Shown piece by piece: positions 37,167 to 46,262 of a stretch of DNA of 59,696 nucleotides. The position numbers and the translations under genes are program-made. The DNA is from Pseudorhodobacter antarcticus. GTDB lineage: Bacteria > Pseudomonadota > Alphaproteobacteria > Rhodobacterales > Rhodobacteraceae. Location: contig CAMAQR010000024.1 in assembly GCA_945860375.1 (NCBI GenBank), forward strand, positions 1-59,696, written 5' to 3'. The notes beneath the pieces were generated by a model. That model was not told where the DNA came from. It worked only from the letters and a program-made list of their open reading frames with translations, and searched no databases. Each line of letters opens with the position of its first letter. Position 1 is the first letter of the stretch.

Positions 37167-39350
37167 TTACTTGACTGCGCCAATCGACCAGAACAGCGTT
37201 TCGCCCGAGCTGTCGGTGACTCCGTCGTTGTCGGTGACAACCCAGCCGGTGCCTGCGGCGTCGATGGCGAAGCCTTCGACCTTTTCAGCAGTGAAACCGT
37301 TCAGAACCGCCAGATCGGGCATCAGGTCGCGGAAGAGTTCCTTGGTCACGACCGGCAATGCGCCGCCAAGTTCGGCCGGCACCATGTCTGCCGCTTTGAC
37401 GCGGTAGATTTTCTTGGTGGCAGCGGCAGCACCAACCTGATTGTCACGTTCGATGATATAGACCCAGTCGCCGTTGACGGTGATGTCCGACAGGCCCATC
37501 CAAGCACCTTCGCCCGCACCTTCGGCCAGCGCGTCAAGCGGTTAGTGCACGGCACCCCACTTTTCTTCGGCGGTGTTGTAGGCGACCAGTTTGACCATGC
37601 CCTTGGCATCGTCTTTCCATTCGCGCTGCACGGGCATCCACAGCCAGTCACCGGCGACGGTAATGCCTTCAAAGCCAAAGCGGATTTCGTTGGCCAGCAG
37701 TTCAGCGGGCAAGGCGATTTCCTTGGTGATCTCGCCCTCTGCGTCGGCGTGATAGATGGCATGCGGGATCAGACGGTCGCTGCGGCCTTCGGAGGCGAGC
37801 CAGAAGCCGCCTTTGCCGTCAACAGCCACGCCTTCAAGGTCCAGCTTTTGGGCGGCGTCGCCGCCACGGGTGACCAACAGGCCAGAGGTGATCTTGGCCG
37901 GGGTCTGGGTGGCGTCGATGGTGTAGATCATCGGCATGGAGCCGTAAACGCTGTCAGACACGGCGTAAAGCTTGCCAGCCTCAACCGGGTCGGCGGCCAG
38001 ACCGGACAAAGCGCCCCAGCCCAGCAGGGTTTCGGTGCCAGCCGAGGTGATCATCGGATAGGCCGCAGCTGCATCTTGCAGTTCGTAGATCATGACATGG
38101 GCGCGCACGCCGCCGTCTGCGACAAAATCCACTTCGTTGGCGGTCGCAAACAGGTTGCGGCCGGGGATCGCCACCATGCCTTCGGGCGATACGCCCGAGG
38201 GCAGCATCTGCTTCAGCACCGGGGCGGTCGGATCGGTCAGGTCGTAGACTCCGATGATTGACCCGCGTTCCGAGGCGACAAAGCCCATATTTGTTTCGCC
38301 AAACTTGGCGATTTCGACCGATTCCAGTTCCACGCCTTTGGTTTTGGAGCGGCCTTCGGGATAGTGGCCAAGGGCGGCGATTGCCTGCTCAAGGCTGGCG
38401 CCGGATTCGTAGACCACGGTGCCGTCTTTCTTGAAGATGGTCCAGCTGCGGCTGCCACCTTCGTAGTCGCCTTCGTTGGCGACGGCAAAGTGATCGGCAT
38501 CCAACCATTTCACGCCATCGGGTTCACGCAAAGCACCTTCGCGCTTGGACGAAAAGTCCAGCTTGCCGTCGCGCTTGGTGTCGATGCCGTCAAGGTCAAC
38601 GGCCCCGGCGCTGAAGTGGCTGGCCACGGCACCATCGGCACCGATCACCACGATATGGTTGTTTTCCTGCATGGTGACAACGATTTCACCCGCGTTGTTG
38701 ATGTCGACGAATTCGGGTTCCGGGTCATCGCCGCCAACAGCGGCCAGACCGGTGACGTCGATCTTCAGCAGAGCGGCGCAATCGACCACACCGTCCTTGA
38801 CCGGCAGTTTGACGACATAACCTGCGGGCATCTGCGGAAGCTGGCCGTCATTCAGGTCTTCGTCGCGCTCATTCTCGATCGCGATGGCGAGGAACGATCC
38901 GTCCTTGGCCGCGGCCACCGAATCTGGCTGGCCACCGAGGTCGCATTCAGCGGTGACGGCTTTGGTCGCCAGATCGATGGTCACCATCTTGCCGCTGGTG
39001 TTCACATAATCCGTCGAGGTGTTCACCCCGACGAATGCCATGGCGCCGATGATCTTTGCCGTCGTCGGCTCTCCGCCCACGGCGATGTTGCCCAGAGCTT
39101 TGGGGGCCTTCGGGTCGGTGATGTCGATCAGCCCGACCACGCCCAGCGGGCTGTCGGTGTAAATCAGGGTCATGCCATCGGGAGAGGTCGAGATGATCTC
39201 GGCGCTGGTCTCGCGGGCGCGGTCTTCACCCTCTGCCATGTTGTCGGGCGTTGCAAAGGTCGCAACGCGGTTGAAGTTCATTTCGGCCAGAGCGGGCATT
39301 GCCGCCACCAAAGCCAGAACCGAAGAAACGCCAAAAAGCCGTGCGGACAT
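37167..39350 (-). pseudogene. exported phytase/esterase-like beta-propeller protein with one in-frame stop
   Basis: A continuous frame of 727 codons broken by a single TAA at 37544-37542. The first 602 residues have a signal peptide (MSARLFGVSSVLALVAAMPALA), an N-terminal beta-propeller with repeats such as GLIDITDPKAPKALGNIAVG and IGVYDLTDPTAPVL, and the start of an esterase/phytase-like domain (LEGVAVDGKGGFWLASEGRS, FEGITVAGDWLW). After the stop, 14 codons (PLDALAEGAGEGAW) lead straight into MGLSDITVNGDWVYIIE and the expected end of that domain. A Tyr codon in the family context VHYPLD could become TAA by one base change. A shortened 602-residue product may still be made. Substrate unknown. 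Confidence 0.85.
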
Positions 39351-39456
39351 GGGTAAACCATCCTCGTTTGGGGGGAAGTTGAGCGAGGGTAAGGCCGCCC
39401 GTGTAACCGCGGTGCGACAGGAAAGTGTCAATTCGGAAAAACCATCATTGAGCGCG

Positions 39457-40446
39457 CTAAGCCAGTCCGGTGATGCGGCAACTGAGCAGGTCATGGTCAG
39501 ACAGCGGGCGACCGTCATCGTCCAGCGATGGGATGATCTGAACCCGCTCAGCCGTGACCCCGCGTGACAAAAACCAGTCCAGCTTCATCGCCCGGTCGGG
39601 CCAGCGGGTGATCAGGCTGGGGCGGGTGGTCATCGTGGTCTCGGCACCGCCATGGGTGGCAAAGCCGCGCGCGGCTGCATGGGCGAACAAGGTTTCATCG
39701 CGGTGATCGCCGCCGATGTTGTTGCCGGTGTTCAGATCGCCACCGATCAGGATGGGGTGGCCGGGGAAATGGGCATCAAGCGCATCGATCAGGGCCGCTA
39801 ACTGCGCTTCACGGGACGGTGCATCGGACACGCTTTCCAGATGGGTCGAGACTGTCACGAGCGGCCCGTCTGTGGTTTGGATCACCGCGCCAATGGCCAT
39901 GCGTTCGCCCAAGCGGGGCTGATCGCCGCCGTTCAGGAACCAATGCCGCGCGCCCGGCAGGCGCAGCATGAAGGGGCGATAAAGGGGCACCCGCGCCATC
40001 AGGGCGTTGCCGTGAAAGCCCTTTTCGTTATGAGCGTCGGTGCAGAACGCGCGTTCGGTGTCGGACCCAAGGCCCAGTTCCAGAAACTCCACCCCATAGG
40101 CATAGGCCATGCCCAGATGGCACGCGACCTGCGCCGTGGTGTTGGCTTGATCGGTGCGGGCCATGCCGCTGTCCATCTCGGACAGCAGCACCACTTCGGC
40201 CCCGATGCGGCGCAGCATCTCGGCGCTGGCCTTTGGGAACAGGCAGCGTTCAAGGTTCCAAGCGGCGACGGTGAAGGGGAAGTTGAGGGAGGTGTCAGGG
40301 GCGCTGCCGCCAACCTCTATCTGCGTCATGAAAGGTTGCGCGGCCATATGGGCGTCATGCGCAACCGTGTTTTTGGGCAGGAGGGAGATCGCGACACGGT
40401 CGGATTGCGGTGGCACGGGCAAGGCGGGGGTGGTGGCGAAGATCAC
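39457..40446 (-). CDS. endonuclease/exonuclease/phosphatase-family protein
   Basis: A 329-residue EEP-superfamily metal-dependent phosphoesterase. The catalytic elements are visible as AAWNLERC (Asn), LLSEMDSG (Glu), [15 protein letters not shown] (Asp-x-Asn) and LSDHDLLSC (Asp-His). EEP enzymes cleave nucleic acids or phosphodiester lipids such as sphingomyelin and phosphatidylinositol. Its GTG start overlaps the ugpC stop (GTGA, 40443-40446), so it is translationally coupled to the glycerol-3-phosphate importer. A role in releasing or processing glycerophosphodiesters is plausible but inferred. No signal peptide is evident, which argues for a cytoplasmic site. Confidence 0.83.
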   Translation of the reverse strand: MIFATTPALPVPPQSDRVAISLLPKNTVAHDAHMAAQPFMTQIEVGGSAPDTSLNFPFTVAAWNLERCLFPKASAEMLRRIGAEVVLLSEMDSGMARTDQANTTAQVACHLGMAYAYGVEFLELGLGSDTERAFCTDAHNEKGFHGNALMARVPLYRPFMLRLPGARHWFLNGGDQPRLGERMAIGAVIQTTDGPLVTVSTHLESVSDAPSREAQLAALIDALDAHFPGHPILIGGDLNTGNNIGGDHRDETLFAHAAARGFATHGGAETTMTTRPSLITRWPDRAMKLDWFLSRGVTAERVQIIPSLDDDGRPLSDHDLLSCRITGLA

Positions 40447-41546
40447 TTGACGGCCCAGCTTGAGACGGTTTGCGATGCGGTGACGGCGGCGTCGAAACCG
40501 GGCAGGCGTTTGCCTGTGAGGGTGTCAAACACATGCAGGCGCTGCAGGGGGATATGGACAGACAAGGTGTCGCTCAAAGGCACAGAGGGCGACAGCGACA
40601 GGATCAGGGGCTGGCCGTCCACCGTGCCGTGGATCAGGCGTTGCGCGCCGAGTTCCTCGATGTGGTCTATCTTCAGCGCGACGGAAGGCTCGCCGGGGGG
40701 TGCCAGCCGCAGGTCTTCGGCGCGCAAGCCCAAAGTGATGGGGCCTTGAACGTCACCATGACCCAGCGCAAACTCCGCGCCACCAAAGTGCAGGCGGCCG
40801 TTGGCGATTTGGGCGTCCAGCAGGTTCATCGCGAGTGCGCCGATGAAGCTGGCGACAAAGGTCGAGGCGGGGCGGTGGTAAATTTCCAACGGCGCGCCAA
40901 TCTGTTCGACCTTGCCGGCGTTCAGCACGACCAGACGGTCGGCCAGCGTCATCGCCTCCAGCTGGTCGTGGGTGACATAGAGCGAGGTGGTGCCAAGACG
41001 GCGTTGCAGTTTGCGGATTTCGGCCCGCATCGACACCCACAGCTTGGCGTCAAGGTTCGACAGGGGTTCGTCGAACAGAAATGCGGCGGGCTTGCGCACG
41101 ATGGCGCGGCCCATGGCGACGCGCTGGCGCTGACCGCCCGACAGGGCGCGCGGCTTGCGATCCAGATAGGGGCCAAGCTCCAGCATGCGGGCGGCTTCAT
41201 CGACGCGGGCGTCAATCTCGGCTTTTGGCACCCGGCGGTTTTTCAGCGCATAGGCCATGTTTTCCCGCACCGTCATATGCGGGTAAAGCGCGTAGTTCTG
41301 GAACACCATCGCGATGTCACGGTCCGCCGGATCAACCGCGTTCACCACCCGGTCGCCGATTTTCACCTGACCCGCAGTGATCGTCTCAAGTCCCGCCACC
41401 ATGCGCAACAGGGTGGATTTGCCGCAGCCAGAGGGGCCGACCAGCACGATAAACTCACCGTCCCGAATGTCTATACTGACGCCGTCCACCGCCAAGGCAG
41501 GACCGGCATAGGATTTGGAGACGGCGGAAAGGGTCAGTGCGGCCAT
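40443..41546 (-). CDS. ugpC: sn-glycerol-3-phosphate ABC importer, ATP-binding protein
   Basis: A 367-residue MalK/UgpC-type ATPase. Walker A is GPSGCGKST, the Q-loop [14 protein letters not shown], the ABC signature [16 protein letters not shown], and Walker [17 protein letters not shown]-terminal OB-type regulatory domain ([11 protein letters not shown]) follows. It energises uptake of glycerol-3-phosphate or its diesters with UgpA, UgpE and UgpB. It lies 12 bases downstream of ugpE and is coupled to the EEP gene. Confidence 0.92.
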   Translation of the reverse strand: MAALTLSAVSKSYAGPALAVDGVSIDIRDGEFIVLVGPSGCGKSTLLRMVAGLETITAGQVKIGDRVVNAVDPADRDIAMVFQNYALYPHMTVRENMAYALKNRRVPKAEIDARVDEAARMLELGPYLDRKPRALSGGQRQRVAMGRAIVRKPAAFLFDEPLSNLDAKLWVSMRAEIRKLQRRLGTTSLYVTHDQLEAMTLADRLVVLNAGKVEQIGAPLEIYHRPASTFVASFIGALAMNLLDAQIANGRLHFGGAEFALGHGDVQGPITLGLRAEDLRLAPPGEPSVALKIDHIEELGAQRLIHGTVDGQPLILSLSPSVPLSDTLSVHIPLQRLHVFDTLTGKRLPGFDAAVTASQTVSSWAVK

Positions 41547-41558
41547 GGCAGGCTCCTG

Positions 41559-42401
41559 TTATTTGTCGCTTTCGGTCAGGCCCTTGATGAACCAGCTTTG
41601 AAAGATCACCACCACCAGAACCGGGGGCAGCATCGCCAGAACCGCCAAAGCGAAGGCCTCGTTGTAATCGGGGATGTTGGAACCGACCCAAACTTGCAGG
41701 ATGGATTTGATGCCGCGCATCAGGGTGAAGAAGCGCTCTTCGGTGGTCATCAGCATGGGCCAGAGGTATTGATTCCAACCGTAAACGAACATGATGATGA
41801 AGATCGCAGCGATCATGCTGCGCGACAACGGGATCAGGATGTCGATGAAGAATTTCACCGGGCCTGCGCCGTCGATCCGCGCCGCTTCCAACAATTCATC
41901 GGGGACGGATTTGAAGAACTGCCGGAAGTAGAAGGTGCCGGTGGCCGAGGCCAGAAGTGGCACGATCAGGCCGGTGTAGCTGTTCAAGAGGCCCAGTTCT
42001 GCCATCACCTGATAAGAGGGCATGATGCGGACCTCCAAGGGCAGCAACAGCGTGGTGAAGATCACCCAGAACATCGGCACCGCCATGCGAAAGCGAAAAT
42101 AGACCAAGGCATAGGCCGCCAGCATCGACAGCGCAATTTTCCCCAAGGCAAAGCCGATGCCCAGAATGGCCGAATTCATCAGCATCCGCGCGCCGGTGAT
42201 CTGCCCGGTAAAGCCGCCCTTTTGGGTCAGCACCTTGGTATAGGTCGCGGTGAAATTGTCGCCGGGCAGCAGGGTCAGCCCTGTGCGGTGAAGCTCGGTC
42301 GCGGTATGGGTCGATGTCATGAAGGCCACCAGAACCGGCAGCACCAAGAACAGCGCGCCAAGGATCAGGATCAGATGGTCAAGCGGGCGGGTGCGGAACA
42401 T
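41559..42401 (-). CDS. ugpE: sn-glycerol-3-phosphate ABC importer, permease UgpE
   Basis: A 280-residue permease with six predicted membrane helices. The coupling-helix EAA motif is ELLEAARIDGAGPVKFF. The N-terminal RPLDHLILILGALFLVLPV and YGWNQYLWPMLMTTEERF agree with the UgpE/MalG family. It forms the membrane channel with UgpA, 6 bases downstream of ugpA. The length matches E. coli UgpE (281). Confidence 0.92.
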   Translation of the reverse strand: MFRTRPLDHLILILGALFLVLPVLVAFMTSTHTATELHRTGLTLLPGDNFTATYTKVLTQKGGFTGQITGARMLMNSAILGIGFALGKIALSMLAAYALVYFRFRMAVPMFWVIFTTLLLPLEVRIMPSYQVMAELGLLNSYTGLIVPLLASATGTFYFRQFFKSVPDELLEAARIDGAGPVKFFIDILIPLSRSMIAAIFIIMFVYGWNQYLWPMLMTTEERFFTLMRGIKSILQVWVGSNIPDYNEAFALAVLAMLPPVLVVVIFQSWFIKGLTESDK

Positions 42402-42407
42402 GGGGCC

Positions 42408-43349
42408 TCAGGTGTAATGGATGCGTTTTTCAAGCAGGCGGAATTGCAGCAGGGTCAGCGCAAACACCACGAACATCAGGATCACCGACTGCGCCGACGA
42501 CCCGCCGATGTCATTGCCGCGAAAGCCGTCCAGATAAACCTTGTAAACCAGTGTCACCGGGTTGTTGGCGGGCTTGTCTTTGACCATCACGTCGATGATG
42601 CCGAAGGTGTCAAACAACGCGTAAGTGATGTTGATGATCAGCAGGAAGAATGCGGTGGGGGCCAAAAGCGGCAGGGTGACGGTGCGAAACCGGCGCCAAC
42701 CGTTGCGGCAATCCATCACGGCGGCCTCGCGCACCGAAACGGGCACCGATTGCAGGCCGGACAGGAAGAAGATGAAGTTGTAGGGGATCTGTTTCCACAC
42801 CGCGACGGTGATCATGGCGAATGCGGTGTCGGTGTAATCCAGCCCCACCTTCATGTCCCAGCCGAACCAGCCGACGACTTTCACGAAGGGGCCGATGTGC
42901 ATGTCGAAAAACATCATGCCGATCAGGCCCGCCACCGGGGGGGCGATGGCATAGACCGAGATCAGCACGGTTTTATAAGCTGCACTGCCGCGGATCACGG
43001 CATCGGCCTTGACGGCCAAGAGCAGCCCGATGCCCAGCGACAAGGCGGTGACAACGGCGGTGAAAAACACGGTGAACCGGGCGATGGAACGGTATTCGGA
43101 ACTGCCCAGCGCGTCGGTATAATTGTCAGTGCCGACAAAGGTAGAGCCAAAGCCGAAGGGGTCTTCGATGTAGAAAGACGAGGTCACCGCCTGCACCGAG
43201 GGCCAGTAGAAAAAGATCACGATCACAGCCAGTTGCGGCAACAAAAACAGCCAAGGCAACAGCGGCTTGTCGAACTGCACGCGCTTTTCCAGGATCGGTG
43301 CGGTGCGGGTTGCGCGGGTTTGGGCCAAAGGGGCACTCCGGTAATGCAA
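42408..43349 (-). CDS. ugpA: sn-glycerol-3-phosphate ABC importer, permease UgpA
   Basis: A permease of up to 313 residues with six membrane helices. The conserved region QFDKPLLPWLFLLPQLAVIV near residue 25 and the EAA-loop segment VREAAVMDCRNGWRRFRTV identify UgpA. The start is uncertain. The frame opens at a TTG (43349) immediately beside a strong hairpin, but family N-termini align from about residue 20, so initiation may be further in. It follows ugpB by about 40 bases, with the hairpin between. Confidence 0.88.
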   Translation of the reverse strand: MHYRSAPLAQTRATRTAPILEKRVQFDKPLLPWLFLLPQLAVIVIFFYWPSVQAVTSSFYIEDPFGFGSTFVGTDNYTDALGSSEYRSIARFTVFFTAVVTALSLGIGLLLAVKADAVIRGSAAYKTVLISVYAIAPPVAGLIGMMFFDMHIGPFVKVVGWFGWDMKVGLDYTDTAFAMITVAVWKQIPYNFIFFLSGLQSVPVSVREAAVMDCRNGWRRFRTVTLPLLAPTAFFLLIINITYALFDTFGIIDVMVKDKPANNPVTLVYKVYLDGFRGNDIGGSSAQSVILMFVVFALTLLQFRLLEKRIHYT

Positions 43350-43372
43350 CCCCCCGGTCGAAAACCGGGGGG
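43350..43372 (-). other. intercistronic hairpin between ugpB and ugpA
   Basis: CCCCCCGGT (43350-43358) and ACCGGGGGG (43364-43372) form a perfect 9-bp stem with a 5-base loop, 20 bases after the ugpB stop. There is no U-run on the minus strand. Such hairpins after binding-protein genes stabilise the upstream mRNA or cause partial termination, giving more UgpB than permease. Confidence 0.65.
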
Positions 43373-43391
43373 CAATATGGGGTCAAGCGGA

Positions 43392-44690
43392 TCAGCCAGC
43401 GGTCTTGGCGAATTTGGCCAAAAGTGCGTCGCCTTCCTGTTTGATGATCTCAAACGCTTCTTTCGGGGCCACTTCGCCCGAGAAGATGCGGTTGTATTCG
43501 CGTTCCATCACTGAGCGGATTTGCGGGTAGAAGCCGAGGCGATAGCCCTTGGCCCAGTCGCCGCCGGGCAGCATCAGCTGCTTGATGCCGACTTCGGCGA
43601 CGGGGTTCTTCTCATACCAGCCTTCGGCTTTGGCCATCTCGTAGGCGGCATTGGTGATCGGAACGTAACCGGTCTGCTGGTGGTAGAACACCTGCAGTTC
43701 GGGCGAGGTCAGAAACTGGAAGAACTGCGCAGAACACTTGTTTTCCGCGTCCGACTTGCCGGACATGGCGAACAGAGCGGCACCACCGATAAAGCTGTGG
43801 CCACCCGCGCCTTCGATCGACGCCCAGTAAGGCAGGAAATCGGCCGAGAAGGGCATGGTTGCCGTCTTGCTCAGACCACCGAACGAGCCCGACGAGCCGA
43901 TCCACATGGCAACCTTGCCTTCTTCGAACGGCTTTTGGTTGTCGGCCCAGCTTGCGCCATAGAAGGCATAAAGCCCGTTGTCGGCCCATTCCTTCAGCTT
44001 GTCGAACATCATCACCAGATTGGGGTCGGTGACATTCAGCGTGGTGCCGTCGATGCTGTCATAACCGTTGTTGTTCGACGCGAACTGCACATTGTTGCGC
44101 GACATGAAGTTTTCGGTGAACTGCCAGGTCAGCTGCGACGCGGTCAGCGGGATATAGCCCGCGTCTTTCAGCTTTGGTGCGACGGTTTCGAACTCTTCCC
44201 AGGTTTTCGGCGGAGTTACACCGGCTTTGGCAAAGGCATCGATGTTGTAATACATGATCGGCGCGGAGGAGTTGAAGGGCATGCCCACGAACTTGCCTGT
44301 CGGATCGGCGTAGAAATAGCGCACGCCTTCGATAAAGGCCGCGCGGTCAAAGGTGCCGCCGTTCTGGTTGATCAGGTCTTCGGCGGGGATCACCGCACCC
44401 TTGGCGTTGATGATGGTGGCCGCACCGGCGTCAAACACCTGCAGGATGTTGGGCTGTTCACCCGAACGGAAGGCAGCGATGCCAGCGGCCAGCGCCTCTT
44501 CGTAGGTGCCTTTTGACACCGGGGTCAGCACGCATTCGGTTTGGGCGGCGTTGAACTTCCGCGACACTTCGTTGATGACTTCGCCATTGCGTCCGCCCAT
44601 GCCGTGCCACCAAGTGATGTCGGTCTGGGCCAAAGCGGATACAGTTGAAGCCATCAGCGCGAGGCTGGTAAGTGTTGACGTCTTGAGCAT
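43392..44690 (-). CDS. ugpB: sn-glycerol-3-phosphate-binding periplasmic protein
   Basis: A 432-residue solute-binding protein. A signal peptide (MLKTSTLTSLALMASTVSALA) precedes the mature start QTDITWWHGMGGRNGEVI, which matches the conserved UgpB N-terminus. Other family segments are FNSSAPIMYYNIDAF and GGAALFAMSG. It captures glycerol-3-phosphate or glycerophosphodiesters and delivers them to UgpAE. The start was fixed by the signal peptide. It is the first gene of ugpB-A-E-C-EEP and divergent from the Ldh2-phosphotransferase unit; I could not see a convincing Pho box in the 226-base gap. Confidence 0.93.
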   Translation of the reverse strand: MLKTSTLTSLALMASTVSALAQTDITWWHGMGGRNGEVINEVSRKFNAAQTECVLTPVSKGTYEEALAAGIAAFRSGEQPNILQVFDAGAATIINAKGAVIPAEDLINQNGGTFDRAAFIEGVRYFYADPTGKFVGMPFNSSAPIMYYNIDAFAKAGVTPPKTWEEFETVAPKLKDAGYIPLTASQLTWQFTENFMSRNNVQFASNNNGYDSIDGTTLNVTDPNLVMMFDKLKEWADNGLYAFYGASWADNQKPFEEGKVAMWIGSSGSFGGLSKTATMPFSADFLPYWASIEGAGGHSFIGGAALFAMSGKSDAENKCSAQFFQFLTSPELQVFYHQQTGYVPITNAAYEMAKAEGWYEKNPVAEVGIKQLMLPGGDWAKGYRLGFYPQIRSVMEREYNRIFSGEVAPKEAFEIIKQEGDALLAKFAKTAG

Positions 44691-44916
44691 CGGATTTTCC
44701 TTTTGTCGACCATCTGTTCGCGCAGCCTTACACAGGGTCCGTGACCGTCCAGAGTCGCTGACGTTGTGGATTTGTGACGAAATGGATTTGGGCGAGGGTC
44801 CGGGCCATTGGTCCATCCGGTCGCAATCAGGTCACCCAAGTCGCTTGCAAGACAGATCATCGCCTCTGTGCGCGCTCCCCTTGAACAGCCGCGTTTCCCG
44901 AGCCAGAAGGTCTGCA

Positions 44917-45411
44917 ATGCCAAAACACAGAGTGTCCGCCGCACGTGATGTGATCCGCAAGGCCCTGACCGGCAGCGGTTTGGCCGCGCGCCATACGCTC
45001 TGCTTCACCAAGGCCAGTCTGGACACCGAACTCTCGGGATTGAAGGGCCATGGGCTTTACAGACTGGACCATCAGCGCCTGCATCTGCGCAGCGGCAAGG
45101 TGGGCGGCGCGGTCGTGCCAGAGGTCAACGCCCTGTCGCCCGGCGCCTTTCGCATCGACGCGCGGCACGGCTTTGCCGATCCGGCGATCAAGGCTGGGTT
45201 TGCCCGGTCGATCCCGGGGGCACAGGCCCGGGGGATCGCGGCGATCGGGGTGTTCAATTCCTGTAACGCGGCGACTTTGGGCTTTCGCGCCGGCAACTTG
45301 GCGCGGGCGGGGCTGTTTGCCTTCGGGGCTGCAAACGCCGCGCCAACGGTCGCCCCGGTGGGCGGTCATCGACCGATCATCAGCACCAATCCCCTGCAGG
45401 CTTTCGCATGA
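44917..45411 (+). pseudogene. truncated Ldh2-family (malate/L-lactate dehydrogenase-like) gene
   Basis: 164 codons match the N-terminal half of Ldh2-type NAD(P) oxidoreductases: HGLYRLDHQRLHLRSGKV (the family's HGxxRL element), AGLFAFGAANAAPTVAP, and GGHRPIISTNPLQAFA. Family members are about 340 residues. Here the frame ends right at the TNP motif, where ATGA begins the next gene. The catalytic-region motif NSHH reads NSCN, so a key His is also missing. It probably lost its C-terminal half by deletion. It may survive only as a translational leader for the downstream phosphotransferase. Confidence 0.72.
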
Positions 45412-46262
45412 CCGAGGATCAGGTCACTGCGCTTTTGCAAGACGCCGGGTTATGGCAAGGTCCGGTCACCTTGCGCGCGTTGAAGGGCGGTTATCTGAAC
45501 GAGGTGCTTTTGGTCACCACCGGATCCGCGAAGATGGTCTTGAAGCGCTTTGCGCCCGAAACGGCGGGCACCCTGTTTCCAAACAGCCCGGCGGATGAGG
45601 CCCGCGCTTTGCAGCGGCTGGAGGGGCTGGATGTCTCGCCCCAGCTTTTGGGCTTTTGGCCAGAGGCGTCGGTGATGATTTACCACTATGTTGAAGGCAA
45701 GCCATGGCAGACAGGCACCGCCGATGTGGCGAAGGCCCTGTTGCGCAAAGAGGCCGCCGATCCGAGCGGCTTTCGCCACGTGCCCTGGCGCCCTGTGGAC
45801 ATTTTGGCCGAAGGGGACGTCCTTTTTGCCCGTGGCAATGGCCTGCCCGCCAACCGCCCTGCCCCGGCTGAAGTGCCGCCGCCGGGGCGTTTGTCGCTGA
45901 TCCACACCGACCTCGGGCCGGGCAATCTGATTGGGCAGGGCGCGGGCCTTCGGATCATCGATTGGCAATGCCCGGCTGCGGGGGACGTGGTCGAAGACAT
46001 CTACAGCTTTCTGTCGCCCGCGTTTCAAATCTTGTCCGAACATGCGGTGTTGACCTCGGACGAAGAAGCCGCGTTCTGGAAGGCCCTTGCCCGCCCTGAC
46101 CTGCAAACGCGCTATCTGGCGCTGCGCCCCTGCTTTGCGTGGCGCATGGCCGCCTATTGCCAATGGCGGTCCGAAACCCGTCCCGAGGCGGACGTGCGCG
46201 CGCGCTATGCCAAAGCCTTGGCCGCCGAGTTGCGCCATATGGAGCGATGCGATGATCGTTGA
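45408..46262 (+). CDS. aminoglycoside/choline-kinase-like phosphotransferase
   Basis: A 284-residue APH-superfamily kinase. The N-lobe shows GGYLNEVLLVTTGSAKMVLK with the ATP lysine. The catalytic loop reads HTDLGPGNLIG (Brenner-type HxDxxxxN) and the metal-binding Asp is in IIDWQCPAAGDVVED. The substrate may be a sugar, polyol or choline-like alcohol, not an antibiotic, given its coupling to a TIM-barrel isomerase. Its start overlaps the truncated Ldh2 frame by ATGA, and its 3' end overlaps the isomerase gene by 11 bases, so the genes form one operon divergent from ugpB. Confidence 0.82.
   Translation: MTEDQVTALLQDAGLWQGPVTLRALKGGYLNEVLLVTTGSAKMVLKRFAPETAGTLFPNSPADEARALQRLEGLDVSPQLLGFWPEASVMIYHYVEGKPWQTGTADVAKALLRKEAADPSGFRHVPWRPVDILAEGDVLFARGNGLPANRPAPAEVPPPGRLSLIHTDLGPGNLIGQGAGLRIIDWQCPAAGDVVEDIYSFLSPAFQILSEHAVLTSDEEAAFWKALARPDLQTRYLALRPCFAWRMAAYCQWRSETRPEADVRARYAKALAAELRHMERCDDR

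Noticed and set aside
36815..37174. 119-codon plus-strand frame
   Set aside because: Overlaps the terminator of the next gene and has no ribosome binding site or domain.
37542..37544. recoding of the TAA (readthrough or special amino acid) in the phytase-like gene
   Set aside because: TAA is not used for selenocysteine or pyrrolysine; a Tyr-to-stop mutation or read error is simpler.
40470..43514. 1014-codon open frame on the plus strand opposite ugpC-E-A
   Set aside because: It is the antisense shadow of three well-supported Ugp genes; composition is Gln/His/Arg-rich with no domain and no ribosome binding site.
44691..44916. Pho box upstream of ugpB
   Set aside because: GTCAC and GTCAG words occur but with the wrong spacing for the PhoB consensus.
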